From WHTB01 sp050699035 (GTDB lineage: Bacteria > Actinomycetota > Actinomycetes > Propionibacteriales > Nocardioidaceae): a stretch of 7,987 bases of DNA. Positions 1 to 4,819 of this stretch are shown in pieces. The notes under the pieces were generated by a model, which was not told the origin of the DNA, did not search any database, and saw only the letters and a program-made list of their open reading frames with translations. The stretch is taken from NCBI GenBank assembly GCA_050699035.1, contig JBOHDE010000185.1, positions 1-7,987 on the forward strand, given 5' to 3'. The translations under genes were made by a program, and so were the position numbers. Every line of letters starts with the position of its first letter. Within the stretch, counting starts at the first letter, position 1.

Positions 1-68
1 TCGACATCGCGCGGGGCGACCGGTGCCCGGTGCATCAGCTGCCTCATCTCGTCCTCGAAGTCGTCCAC
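1..68 (-). CDS. 5' end of unknown gene following the sigma factor (partial)
   Basis: Only about 22 codons are visible before the window ends. Read on the minus strand, a GTG at 68-66 follows the TGA of the sigma factor (71-69) with no intervening base. A GGAGGGG Shine-Dalgarno-like run ending 6 bases upstream supports this GTG over the later in-frame ATGs. The visible protein begins M-DDFEDEMRQLMHRAPVAP, an acidic, hydrophilic N-terminus with no membrane segment yet. A gene stop-to-start coupled to a SigE-family sigma factor is often a membrane or regulatory partner such as an anti-sigma factor. That is inference from position only, because no domain can be recognised in so short a stretch. 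Confidence 0.6.
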   Translation of the reverse strand, partial: MDDFEDEMRQLMHRAPVAPRDV

Positions 69-572
69 TCAGCACCCCTCCAGGTGGGCCTCGGCGGGCA
101 CGAGCGCGCGCAGCTTGGCCAGCCCTTTCGAGGCCTGGCTCTTCACCGTGCCCACCGAGCACCCGAGCGCCGCGGCGATGTCGGCCTCGGAGAGGTCCTC
201 GTAGTACCGCAGTGCGATCACTGCGCGCTGCCGCGGTGGCAACTCCTGGAGCTTCGCCCACATCGACGCGTCGCGCGGCTGGTCGACGTACCCCTTGTCG
301 GGGAGCACGTCGGTCAGCCGCTCGCGCCGCAGCCGCCGCCAGATCGAGATGTTGCGGTTGACCATGGCGCGCCGGACGTAGGGCTCAGGGTTGTCGGGTG
401 TCTGCAGTCGGTTCCATCCCATCAAGGTGCGCTCCAACGCGTCCTGGACCAGGTCGGCACCGGCCTGGGGGTTGCCGGTGAGCGCGGTCCCGAAACGCAC
501 CAGGTCGTGGTAGCGGGCGCGCACGAACGCGTCGAACGCCTCGCGCTCCGTTGCGTCCACCCAGTCCCCCAT
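69..572 (-). CDS. SigE-family ECF RNA polymerase sigma factor
   Basis: This 167-residue protein has the two-domain layout of an ECF (group 4) sigma factor and looks like the actinobacterial SigE family (TIGR02983 type, usually 160-180 aa). Region 2 covers about residues 10-83, with the core-binding stretch DLVQDALERTLMGW (40-53) and the -10 recognition part up to the WRRLRRE segment (78-84). A short linker leads to region 4 (about 107-158). There, LPPRQRAVIALRYYEDL is followed by a helix-turn-helix (about 127-148, SEADIAAALGCSVGTVKSQ) that would read the -35 element. ATG 572-570 is the only usable start: no ATG/GTG/TTG lies between it and the upstream in-frame stop. The Shine-Dalgarno sequence is weak. 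A candidate ECF promoter lies just upstream, and the next gene is directly abutted, so the two are probably co-transcribed. The signal sensed is unknown. Confidence 0.93.
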   Translation of the reverse strand: MGDWVDATEREAFDAFVRARYHDLVRFGTALTGNPQAGADLVQDALERTLMGWNRLQTPDNPEPYVRRAMVNRNISIWRRLRRERLTDVLPDKGYVDQPRDASMWAKLQELPPRQRAVIALRYYEDLSEADIAAALGCSVGTVKSQASKGLAKLRALVPAEAHLEGC

Positions 573-607
573 CTCGAACCGATGCCAACGACACGTTCAC
601 ACCCCTC

Positions 608-635
608 AGACGCCCGAAGGCCCGGCGAGGTTGCC
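608..635 (-). promoter_or_regulatory. Candidate ECF-type promoter of the sigma factor gene
   Basis: On the minus strand, GGCAACC (635-629) and CGTCT (612-608) are separated by 16 bases. This matches the AAC / CGTC pattern with 16-17 base spacing typical of ECF sigma promoters in actinobacteria. Transcription would begin near 600-602, leaving an untranslated leader of about 28-30 bases before the ATG at 572. An ECF-type promoter directly in front of an ECF sigma gene suggests positive autoregulation, but which sigma factor uses it is inferred, not shown. Confidence 0.55.
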
Positions 636-651
636 TCGGCCCGGGCGCCAT

Positions 652-701
652 GTCGCGTGTCATGTTTCGGGCCCGACGCCGCCGCCCGGATGACACGCGA
701 C
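652..701. repeat. 12-bp perfect inverted repeat
   Basis: GTCGCGTGTCAT (652-663) is exactly complementary to ATGACACGCGAC (690-701). Between them are 26 bases containing a further partial pairing (TCGGGC near 667-672 with GCCCGGA at 684-690, one bulge). It lies just upstream of the sigma promoter, so it is outside that transcript. It could be a REP-like hairpin, a protein-binding site or the end of an antisense transcript. The right arm is part of the 31-base direct repeat. Confidence 0.75.
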
Positions 702-702
702 T
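672..702. repeat. 31-base direct repeat, copy 1
   Basis: Positions 672-702 match 1001-1031 at 29 of 31 bases, both starting CCCGACGCCGCCG and ending ATGACACGCGACT. The two differences are in the central five bases (CCCGG here, GCCCG in copy 2). A match of this length and quality 329 bases apart is unlikely by chance even at this GC content and suggests a dispersed intergenic repeat. Confidence 0.8.
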
Positions 703-727
703 GGGGGCGGTGACCGGGTGCCGGTGG

Positions 728-826
728 GTGGACCCGCCTGCATTCTGCGGACACCTGTCGGCAGATCACGTCCCGCGGGCGGATCCGTGTGCATTGTGCG
801 GACACGTGTTGGCAGACGACGACCCG
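728..826. repeat. Tandem duplication, 51-base period (two 48-base units)
   Basis: Bases 728-775 and 779-826 align without gaps at an offset of 51, with 38 of 48 identical. The best conserved core is GCATT.TGCGGACAC.TGT (740-758 and 791-809), followed by GGCAGA. Mismatches fall evenly in all three frame positions, so the duplication does not look protein-coding. A weak third resemblance (CATTT then CGGACAC) occurs around 943-957. No function is evident; it may be a repeated binding site or a decayed repeat element. Confidence 0.7.
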
Positions 827-853
827 GACCGATCTCGGCGTGCCTGGGCGACT

Positions 854-916
854 TCACCCCTCGAACCGTCACTTTCGGCCCCGATTCCGGGCTCAGAATG
901 TCGGTTCGGAGGGTGA
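854..916. repeat. Imperfect long inverted repeat
   Basis: The arms at about 854-871 and 899-916 pair as TCACCC/GGGTGA, then, after one mismatch, as a wobble pair followed by CGAACCG/CGGTTCG, then two more pairs after another mismatch. The loop of about 27 bases is itself GC-rich and partly self-complementary. There is no T-run on either side. It could be a folded RNA element or a relic of a mobile repeat, and it lies within the gene-free stretch. Confidence 0.55.
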
Positions 917-1000
917 CGTGGTGGCCGGCGGGCACGGGCCAACATTTCCCCGGACACTGGTGCGACGCCACCCCCCGAATGGTGGGCCTGACGCCGCGGT

Positions 1001-1031
1001 CCCGACGCCGCCGGCCCGATGACACGCGACT
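1001..1031. repeat. 31-base direct repeat, copy 2
   Basis: This is the second copy of the repeat at 672-702 (29/31 identical). Its last five bases run into the left arm of the stem-loop at 1027-1065, so here the repeat abuts a hairpin. Including the arm at 652-663, the 12-mer GTCGCGTGTCAT or its complement occurs three times in this spacer (652-663, 690-701, 1019-1030). Confidence 0.8.
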
Positions 1032-1065
1032 CGCTGACGCGCGGCGGGCGCGCGTCAGCGAGTCG
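1027..1065 (-). terminator. Terminator-like stem-loop downstream of the truncated minus-strand gene
   Basis: A perfect 16-bp stem (1027-1042 with 1050-1065; core CTCGCTGACGCGC) closes a 7-base loop (1043-1049). It begins 45 bases beyond the stop of the minus-strand frame at 1110-1112, which is where a terminator would sit. There is no U-tract, as is common for strong GC-rich hairpins in actinobacteria. A smaller 6-bp hairpin (1072-1077 with 1087-1092) lies between it and the stop codon. It may equally be part of the repeat cluster. Confidence 0.6.
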
Positions 1066-1109
1066 GCTGGTGCACCGTTTGCCACTCGGTGCGAGATGGT
1101 GCAGACCGG

Positions 1110-1670
1110 TCAGCGGGTGACGCGGACCCGGATCCAGTGGCTGCCACCCACCACGTCGTAGATCAGTGGCTTCGACTGGCGCCACGACCGGCCACCGTCC
1201 TCCGGGTCGAAGGAGAGGAACAGCTGGTCGTTGCGGAGCTGGGTCCGAATGCTCCTCAGCAACGCCGACAGCGACGCCGGCGGTTCCGACTCCTCGAAGA
1301 AGTCGTTGCCACCGTGCACGGCGAACGTGCCGACCTGACCGACCTTGGTGCTCGGGATCGGCAGGGAGTAGCTGACGGTCCGGCCAGGGCCGGCGTAGCC
1401 GTCGAGCAGGAACCGCAGCTTCAGGGTGGAACCCGCCTTGGCGTCGATCCGTTTGGCGCAGGGCAGGTTCACCCACTTTCCGCCCTGGTACGCCTGGACG
1501 CCGCTGACGCGGAACAGCCGCAGCTCGTCGTCGAGCACGGTGTTGATCGTGACCGAGCTGACGCTGAGCCGCTGGAACGGGTTGTCGTAGACCGCGAACA
1601 TCTGGTCCAGCTCGGACAGGACGGCTGCGCGTCGCGACGGCGCGCCCCTGGGCTGATGGCGACATTGTCG
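1110..1670 (-). pseudogene. C-terminal remnant of a secreted SpoIVB/S55-like protein (probably truncated)
   Basis: The longest ATG frame is 1601-1110 (163 aa), but convincing protein-like sequence seems to start earlier: residues such as AAVLSELDQ precede that ATG. The frame stays open back to a stop at 1671-1673 with no ATG, GTG or TTG. No good Shine-Dalgarno sequence and no signal peptide precede the ATG. The stretch YDNPFQRLSVSSVTIN, then a beta-rich segment with KAGSTLKLRFLLDGY and FAVHGGNDFF, and the end HWIRVRVTR resemble, from memory, the C-terminal beta-domain of actinobacterial secreted proteins with an N-terminal SpoIVB peptidase (S55) domain. Those proteins are several hundred residues longer. 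The peptidase part is absent, so the gene looks broken at its 5' end, next to the ABC operon. Alternatively it is a short gene with an unusual start. The family call is moderate at best. Confidence 0.5.
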
Positions 1671-1760
1671 TCACTCGGTGGCCGGCTGGCATGGAAACGC
1701 GGAGATCGCCGGCTCGGGAGTCGCGCCGTTATCCAGGAGACCGCTGTCCGGGCGCCGGGA

Positions 1761-1766
1761 TAGAGT
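1761..1766 (+). promoter_or_regulatory. Candidate -10 box for leaderless ABC operon transcript
   Basis: TAGAGT (1761-1766) fits the TAnnnT pattern of a main-sigma -10 element. It ends 8 bases before the GTG at 1775, so transcription would start at or next to the start codon. A weak -35 match (GAGACC, 1737-1742) lies 18 bases upstream. The lack of any Shine-Dalgarno sequence before 1775 agrees with a leaderless mRNA. Confidence 0.45.
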
Positions 1767-1774
1767 TTGGCCAC

Positions 1775-2740
1775 GTGACCGAGGGTGCGGAGCTGGTGCA
1801 AGACCACGGGGTCGGGCTCGACGCGTTGATCGACGCTCGGGGGCTGGTCAAGCGGTACGGCGACTTCGAGGCCGTCCGCGGCATCGACGTCCAGGTCCGC
1901 CGCGGCGAGGCGTTCGGCTTCCTCGGTCCCAACGGCGCTGGCAAGTCGTCGACGATGCGGATGATCGGGTCGGTCTCGCCGATCAGCGCCGGCCGGCTGA
2001 CCATCCTCGGGCTCGACCCCACGCGGGAAGGGCCACAGATCCGGTCGCGGATCGGGGTGTGCCCGCAGGAGGACCAGCTCGACATGGAGCTGACCGTCCG
2101 GGAGAACCTCACGGTGTACGGCCGCTACTTCGGGCTCCCGCGCAGCGTGTGCGCGGAGCGCGCCGACGAGCTGCTCGAGTTCGTGTCCCTGACCGACCGG
2201 GCGAAGGCCAAGGTCGAGGACCTGTCCGGCGGGATGAAGCGCCGGCTGACGATCGCCCGCTCGCTGGTCAACAATCCCGAGCTGCTGCTGCTCGACGAGC
2301 CCACCACCGGCCTCGACCCGCAGGCACGCCACCTGCTCTGGGACAAGCTGTTCCGGCTGAAGCAGCAGGGCATCACGATCGTGCTCACCACCCATTACAT
2401 GGACGAGGCCGAGCAGCTGTGCGACCGGCTCGTCGTGATGGACAACGGCGTGATCGTGGCGGAGGGGTCGCCGGCCCAGCTGATCGCCGAGCACTCGACC
2501 CGTGAGGTCACCGAGCTGCGCTTCGGCGTGGGGGAGCACGAGGCCCTCGCCGACCGGGTCGCCGACCTCGCCGACCGGGTAGAGGTGCTGCCCGACCGGC
2601 TGCTGCTCTACACCGACGACGGCGAGAAGGCCACCGCCGCGGTGCACGAGCGGGGCCTGGAGCCGACCGCCGTCCTGGTCCGTCGTTCCACCCTCGAAGA
2701 CGTCTTCCTGCGGCTCACCGGTCGCAGCCTGGTCGACTGA
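1775..2740 (+). CDS. ABC exporter ATP-binding protein, DrrA/NodI type
   Basis: This is the ATPase of an ABC-2 exporter: it binds and hydrolyses ATP on the cytoplasmic side and drives the two membrane subunits encoded next. From the chosen GTG it has 321 residues, usual for DrrA/NodI proteins. The motifs appear in order: Walker A GPNGAGKS (51-58, K57), Q-loop CPQEDQ, signature LSGGMKRRL (from 150), Walker B LLLLDE (170-175), D-loop TGLDPQ, and switch histidine TTHYM (H207). About 90 C-terminal residues follow the catalytic domain, as in DrrA-like proteins, and contain a small repeat LADRVADLADRV encoded by a 15-base direct repeat (2545-2559, 2566-2580). The frame is open back to an ATG at 1691, but the first 28 residues of that version do not resemble the family and span the -10 box, so GTG 1775 is preferred; GTG 1796 is possible. 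Its TGA overlaps the next ATG. The substrate is unknown. Confidence 0.93.
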   Translation: MTEGAELVQDHGVGLDALIDARGLVKRYGDFEAVRGIDVQVRRGEAFGFLGPNGAGKSSTMRMIGSVSPISAGRLTILGLDPTREGPQIRSRIGVCPQEDQLDMELTVRENLTVYGRYFGLPRSVCAERADELLEFVSLTDRAKAKVEDLSGGMKRRLTIARSLVNNPELLLLDEPTTGLDPQARHLLWDKLFRLKQQGITIVLTTHYMDEAEQLCDRLVVMDNGVIVAEGSPAQLIAEHSTREVTELRFGVGEHEALADRVADLADRVEVLPDRLLLYTDDGEKATAAVHERGLEPTAVLVRRSTLEDVFLRLTGRSLVD

Positions 2741-3597
2741 TGGCGAGCACGACGACGCGCCCCCCGGCCGCCGCCCGGCGGGGGCAGTTCGCGCGGCTGT
2801 TCACACGACTGGGCGAGACGGTCGAGCTGACCGGGCGGCAGGTCGACTACTGGGCCACCGTCTACCGCCGGACCTGGAAGGGGTCGGTCGTCAGCTCGTT
2901 CCTGGTGCCGTTCCTGTTCCTGCTCGCGATGGGTGTCGGCCTGGGCGGCTTCATCGACGACGGCACGGCGCAGCGCGCCCTCGGCGGCGTGACCTACCTC
3001 GGCTTCATCGCGCCCGGACTGCTCGTGGCGACGGCCATGCAGACGGCGGTGGGGGAGTCGACGTACCCGGTCCTCGGCAACTTCAAGTGGACCAAGGTCT
3101 ACCTCTCGATGGTGGCCACGCCGCTCGGTGTCCCGGCCGTGCTGCTCGCGCACCTGCTGTTCGTGCTGTTCCGGCTGGTGACGACGTGCACGGTCTTCCT
3201 GATCGTCCTTGCGCTCTTCGGCCTGGTGCCCGGCGTCGCGGCGGCGGCCGGGGGGCTGCTGGTCGCGGCCGTGGTCGGCATGGCGTACGCGACACCGATC
3301 TTCGGCTTCGCCGCGTGGATCGACAGTGACTCCGGGTTCGCGCTGATCTTCCGGCTCGGCGTGATGCCGATGTTCCTGTTCTCCGGTGCGTTCTTCCCGG
3401 TGTCCCAGCTGCCCGACGCCGTCGAGTGGCTGGCCTACCTCAACCCGCTGTGGCACGGGGTCGAGCTGTCCCGGATGTTCATGGTCTACGGCATCGACCC
3501 GCCGATGGCGTTGCTGCACGCCGGCTACCTCGGGGTGTTGCTCGTGGGTGGCGGGGTGTGGGCGCTGCGGATGTTCTCCCGTCGGCTGGTCGGCTGA
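2740..3597 (+). CDS. ABC-2 type exporter permease, first subunit
   Basis: This 285-residue integral membrane protein is one half of the transmembrane channel partnered with the upstream ATPase. A basic N-terminal tail (about 1-48, with a YRRTWKGS segment before the membrane) is followed by about six hydrophobic segments, the first near 50-72. The signature region of NodJ/DrrB-like permeases is clear: PMFLFSGAFFPVSQLP from about residue 210, then EWLAYLNPLWHGVELSR before the last helix. The protein ends in a short basic tail (RMFSRRLVG). The start ATG shares its A with the stop of the ATPase gene (TGATG, 2738-2742) and has no clear Shine-Dalgarno sequence, so translation is probably coupled. 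The second permease gene follows after 10 bases. Having two non-identical permeases suggests a heterodimeric channel. The transported molecule cannot be deduced. Confidence 0.9.
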   Translation: MASTTTRPPAAARRGQFARLFTRLGETVELTGRQVDYWATVYRRTWKGSVVSSFLVPFLFLLAMGVGLGGFIDDGTAQRALGGVTYLGFIAPGLLVATAMQTAVGESTYPVLGNFKWTKVYLSMVATPLGVPAVLLAHLLFVLFRLVTTCTVFLIVLALFGLVPGVAAAAGGLLVAAVVGMAYATPIFGFAAWIDSDSGFALIFRLGVMPMFLFSGAFFPVSQLPDAVEWLAYLNPLWHGVELSRMFMVYGIDPPMALLHAGYLGVLLVGGGVWALRMFSRRLVG

Positions 3598-3607
3598 GGC
3601 GCAGACG

Positions 3608-4411
3608 ATGGCGACCCTCGTGACGCGGGTGCTCCCGATGGCCCCCGGCCGCGCCAGCGGCTGGCGGCTGGTGCAGCGCAACTACCTGGTGTACCGGCGC
3701 GCCTGGCCGGTGTTCGTGACCGGCTTCCTCGAGCCGATCTTCTACCTGTTCTCGATCGGCATCGGCGTGTCCCAGCTGGTCGGAGCCATTACCCTGCCCG
3801 GGGGCGACGTGGTCACGTACACCGCGTTCGTGGCGCCGGCGATGCTGGCCTCGAGCGCGATGAACGGCGCGGTGTTCGACTCGACGTACAACATCTTCTT
3901 CCGGATGAAGTACGCGAAGCTGTACGACGCCGTGCTGGCGACTCCGATGCGGCCGTGGGACGTCGCGACCGGCGAGATCACCTGGGCGTTGCTGCGCGGC
4001 GCCATCTACTCCAGCGTGTTCGTGTTGGTGATGCTGGCGATGGGACTCGTCGGCTCGTGGTGGGCGCTGCTGGCGCTGCCGGCGACGTTGCTGGTCGGTT
4101 TCGCGTTCGCGGCGGCCGGGATGGCGCTGACGACGTTCATGCGGTCGTGGCAGGACTTCGAGTTCGTGCAGCTGTCGATCCTGCCGATGTTCCTGTTCTC
4201 GGCGACGTTCTTCCCGGTGTCGGTCTACCCGGCCGGGGTGCAGTGGCTGGTCGAGGTCACGCCGCTCTATCGCGCCGTGGTGCTCTGCCGCGAGCTGGTC
4301 ACCGGGTCGGTCACCTGGGCGTCTGGGATCAGCGTGGTCTACTTGATCGCGATGGGAGCGGTCGGACTGTTCGTGGCGTCACGGCGCCTGTCCACCCTGT
4401 TGCTGAAGTGA
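3608..4411 (+). CDS. ABC-2 type exporter permease, second subunit
   Basis: This 267-residue membrane protein has the same architecture as the preceding gene. Its basic cytoplasmic N-terminus contains QRNYLVYRRAWPVFVTG. About six transmembrane segments follow, with PMFLFSATFFPVSVYP at about 193-208 and then VQWLVEVTPLYRAVVLCREL, matching the NodJ/DrrB-type ABC-2 signature. The stretch NIFFRMKYAKLYDAVLATPM between the second and third helices is also typical of NodJ-like proteins. ATG 3608 was chosen because GAGG (3596-3599) lies 8 bases upstream. The open frame extends further back, but only as a shadow inside the first permease gene. It forms the exporter with the two upstream products and ends 7 bases before the DUF3046 gene, so all four genes probably share one mRNA. 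Confidence 0.9.
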   Translation: MATLVTRVLPMAPGRASGWRLVQRNYLVYRRAWPVFVTGFLEPIFYLFSIGIGVSQLVGAITLPGGDVVTYTAFVAPAMLASSAMNGAVFDSTYNIFFRMKYAKLYDAVLATPMRPWDVATGEITWALLRGAIYSSVFVLVMLAMGLVGSWWALLALPATLLVGFAFAAAGMALTTFMRSWQDFEFVQLSILPMFLFSATFFPVSVYPAGVQWLVEVTPLYRAVVLCRELVTGSVTWASGISVVYLIAMGAVGLFVASRRLSTLLLK

Positions 4412-4418
4412 GGGCCTG

Positions 4419-4613
4419 ATGCGTCACACCGAGCTCTGGACCCGGATGGAGCACCACCTGGGCCCGGCGTACGCCCGGACCTGGTCTCGTGAGCAGGTGC
4501 TCGCCGGCCTCGACGGACGCACCGTCGACGAGGCGCTGTCCGAGGGCGAGCCCGCCAAGACGGTGTGGCGGGCAGTGTGGAGCGCCCTGGAGCTCCCACC
4601 CTCAGAGCGGTGA
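4419..4613 (+). CDS. DUF3046 family small protein
   Basis: This 64-residue protein fits, from memory, the actinobacterial DUF3046 family. It opens MRHTELWTRMEHHLGPAYARTW, continues with REQVLAGLDGRTVDEALSEGEPAKTVWRAVW and ends in ALELPPSER. The family's hallmarks are the N-terminal R-T-W-M-H-G-YA pattern and the GRTVDEAL / VWR block. Members are soluble, about 60-75 residues long and of unknown function. In many actinobacteria the gene lies beside recA/recX, which is not seen here. GAGGG (4410-4414), overlapping the stop of the permease gene, lies 4 bases before ATG 4419. It is placed as the last gene of the exporter operon and is followed by a strong hairpin. Whether it has anything to do with export is doubtful. 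Confidence 0.85.
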   Translation: MRHTELWTRMEHHLGPAYARTWSREQVLAGLDGRTVDEALSEGEPAKTVWRAVWSALELPPSER

Positions 4614-4651
4614 GCCGGCCCTGGCCGCCGCCGCTGATCCACCGCACCGGG

Positions 4652-4720
4652 ATCGCGCAACTGTCCCGAGATGGTGCACGATCGCGCCTCGGCTGCGCAA
4701 TCTTGGGACAGTTGCGCGAT
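4652..4720 (+). terminator. Long near-perfect hairpin after the ABC/DUF3046 operon
   Basis: ATCGCGCAACTGTCCC (4652-4667) is perfectly complementary to 4705-4720. The stem continues inward with one G-T wobble, four pairs, one mismatch and five more pairs, giving 26 pairs in 27 positions around a 15-base loop (4679-4693). It starts 38 bases after the stop of the DUF3046 gene and no T-run follows. It probably ends the operon transcript, but its length and sequence also suit a dispersed intergenic repeat. The left arm contains CGAGATGGTGCA, which also occurs at 1092-1103 beside the other terminator-like hairpin. Confidence 0.6.
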
Positions 4721-4806
4721 GGTGGCGCGGCGCGACGCGCGCCGACCGACAAGTCGCCGCAGGTAAAGGTCCGCGCAAAGCCGCCGCCGCGACAGTGACA
4801 CGGGCC

Positions 4807-4812
4807 TAACCT
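4807..4812 (+). promoter_or_regulatory. -10 box for leaderless start of the PLP enzyme gene
   Basis: TAACCT (4807-4812) is followed by 7 bases and then ATG 4820, so the expected transcription start falls on the A of the start codon. No Shine-Dalgarno sequence precedes this ATG, and no clear -35 element is seen at 17-18 bases. This arrangement is common for leaderless genes in high-GC actinobacteria. Confidence 0.55.
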
Positions 4813-4819
4813 CGCTGTC

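Larger units (their letters stand above)
573..1109. other. Repeat-rich intergenic region without a convincing gene
   Basis: About 540 bases separate the sigma factor start from the stop of the truncated gene at 1110. Long open frames exist on both strands (for example 660-1085 minus and 718-1161 plus). Their translations are low-complexity, Arg/Pro/Gly-rich and carry no recognisable motif, and differences between the tandem copies inside them show no third-position bias, so they look like high-GC chance frames. The segment instead contains the sigma promoter, a 31-base direct repeat, a 51-base tandem duplication and three or more inverted repeats, listed separately. Confidence 0.7.

Noticed and set aside
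728..1065. CRISPR array
   Set aside because: There are only two units per repeat family, spacing is irregular between families, the copies are imperfect and no cas gene is present.
660..1085. Minus-strand 141-codon frame in the spacer
   Set aside because: Same repeat DNA on the other strand. Composition is low-complexity, with no domain and no supported start.
640..1105. Insertion sequence
   Set aside because: No transposase-like frame, no paired terminal inverted repeats bounding a unit, and no target duplication could be identified.
718..1161. Plus-strand frame with a 17-residue repeat (CILRTPVGR / CIVRTRVGR)
   Set aside because: The protein repeat is just the 51-base DNA duplication read in frame. 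Mismatches show no codon-position bias, there is no good ribosome binding site, and the frame runs into the antisense of the 1110 gene.
766..1692. Long minus-strand open frame (308 codons) overlapping the truncated gene
   Set aside because: It is a shifted frame over the S55-like remnant (1110-1670) plus the repeat spacer. Its translation is Arg/Pro/Gly-rich without any motif.
1691..1774. Upstream extension of the ABC ATPase to ATG 1691
   Set aside because: The extra 28 residues do not resemble the family N-terminus, no Shine-Dalgarno sequence supports that ATG, and the segment contains the candidate -10 box.
1469..2647. Minus-strand 392-codon frame opposite the ABC ATPase
   Set aside because: It lies antisense to a gene with all ABC motifs. 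The composition (Asp/Val/Glu/His/Arg-rich) is that of a typical high-GC shadow frame.
2608..3681. Minus-strand 357-codon frame opposite the first permease
   Set aside because: A very polar His/Arg/Glu/Asp-rich translation is the mirror image of a hydrophobic permease gene. It is a shadow frame.
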